Shown here one piece after another: positions 8,787 through 8,903 of a stretch of DNA of 8,903 bases (positions are counted from its first letter, which is position 1; the number at the start of each line of letters is the position of its first letter). A program made the translations under genes and the position numbers. The notes under the pieces are model-generated. The model did not search any database, had not been told where the DNA came from, and saw only the letters and a program-made list of their open reading frames with translations. The DNA is taken from assembly GCA_031254955.1 (NCBI GenBank), contig JAIRTK010000161.1:1-8903 (forward strand), given 5' to 3'. This stretch comes from Opitutaceae bacterium (lineage in GTDB: Bacteria > Verrucomicrobiota > Verrucomicrobiia > Opitutales > Opitutaceae).

Positions 8787-8903
8787 ATGCCTTCTCTCAC
8801 AATATTCTCCGTCACCATCCGGGCCGCCATCCCGCTTCTTGTCATGCTGGCCGCCCTTGTTCCCGGCGCCCCGGCCTCATCGAAAGACTACACCATGCCC
8901 AAG
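8787..8903 (+). CDS. Exported protein, 5' end only (cut by window edge)
   Basis: The frame from ATG 8787 stays open to the last base, giving 39 residues. It starts MPSLTIFSVTIRAAIPLLVM and continues LAALVPGAPASSKDYTMPK. Residues 1 to about 31 form a plausible signal peptide: an arginine at 12, a hydrophobic core from 13 to 25, and a likely cleavage near APA-SS. G/C-rich third positions fit the other genes. The mature protein is outside the window, so no function can be given. Its position after a secreted sialidase-like gene suggests another extracellular enzyme or binding protein, which is only a guess. The start is chosen because it gives the signal peptide; GCACGACTTTTTCCGCC upstream shows no strong ribosome-binding site. 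Confidence 0.65.
   Translation, partial: MPSLTIFSVTIRAAIPLLVMLAALVPGAPASSKDYTMPK

Overview
The window looks like chromosomal DNA from a Verrucomicrobiota bacterium, most likely of the Opitutaceae type. This is inferred from four things: GC-rich genes with strong G/C third-position bias, AT-richer gaps packed with palindromic repeats, a large zinc-ribbon/Ser-Thr kinase/WD40 protein, and a secreted BNR (sialidase-like) protein. No rRNA, tRNA, transposase, integrase or CRISPR array was recognised.

Layout, all genes on the + strand: (1) 1-356, two inverted-repeat elements, one with long polypurine/polypyrimidine arms; (2) 357-1151, tlyA, an S4-domain rRNA 2'-O-methyltransferase; (3) 1152-2636, about 1.5 kb without a convincing gene, holding at least five palindromic elements; (4) 2637-6050, a membrane-anchored Ser/Thr protein kinase with an N-terminal zinc ribbon, one transmembrane helix and about 14 WD40-like blades; (5) 6172-6426, a small alanine-zipper lipoprotein; (6) 6427-7113, a GC hairpin, a chain of four different inverted repeats joined by a near-constant AT-rich link, then a nested palindrome; (7) 7114-8445, a secreted sialidase-fold protein; (8) 8446-8786, a half-unit repeat and another nested palindrome; (9) 8787-8903, the 5' end of a further exported protein, cut by the window edge.

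The genes do not form an obvious single pathway. tlyA is housekeeping. The kinase should signal across the membrane, with the kinase inside and the propellers outside. The lipoprotein may be an envelope neighbour. The last two genes are exported and may belong to a glycan-degrading cluster that continues past the window.

The most unusual content is the repeats. Several palindromic families share one design: outer arms bracketing inner arms that are themselves short-loop hairpins. Members recur inside the window in whole, half and inverted forms. One family unit found in the 2.2-2.3 kb gap (25 of 26 bases) also lies in frame inside the kinase gene at 5334-5359, beside other repeat-like sequence. 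There a non-coding repeat appears to have been turned into a proline/alanine-rich linker between two WD40 blades. The kinase's usual start call also appears wrong: its zinc ribbon is encoded upstream of the first GTG, with no standard start codon available.
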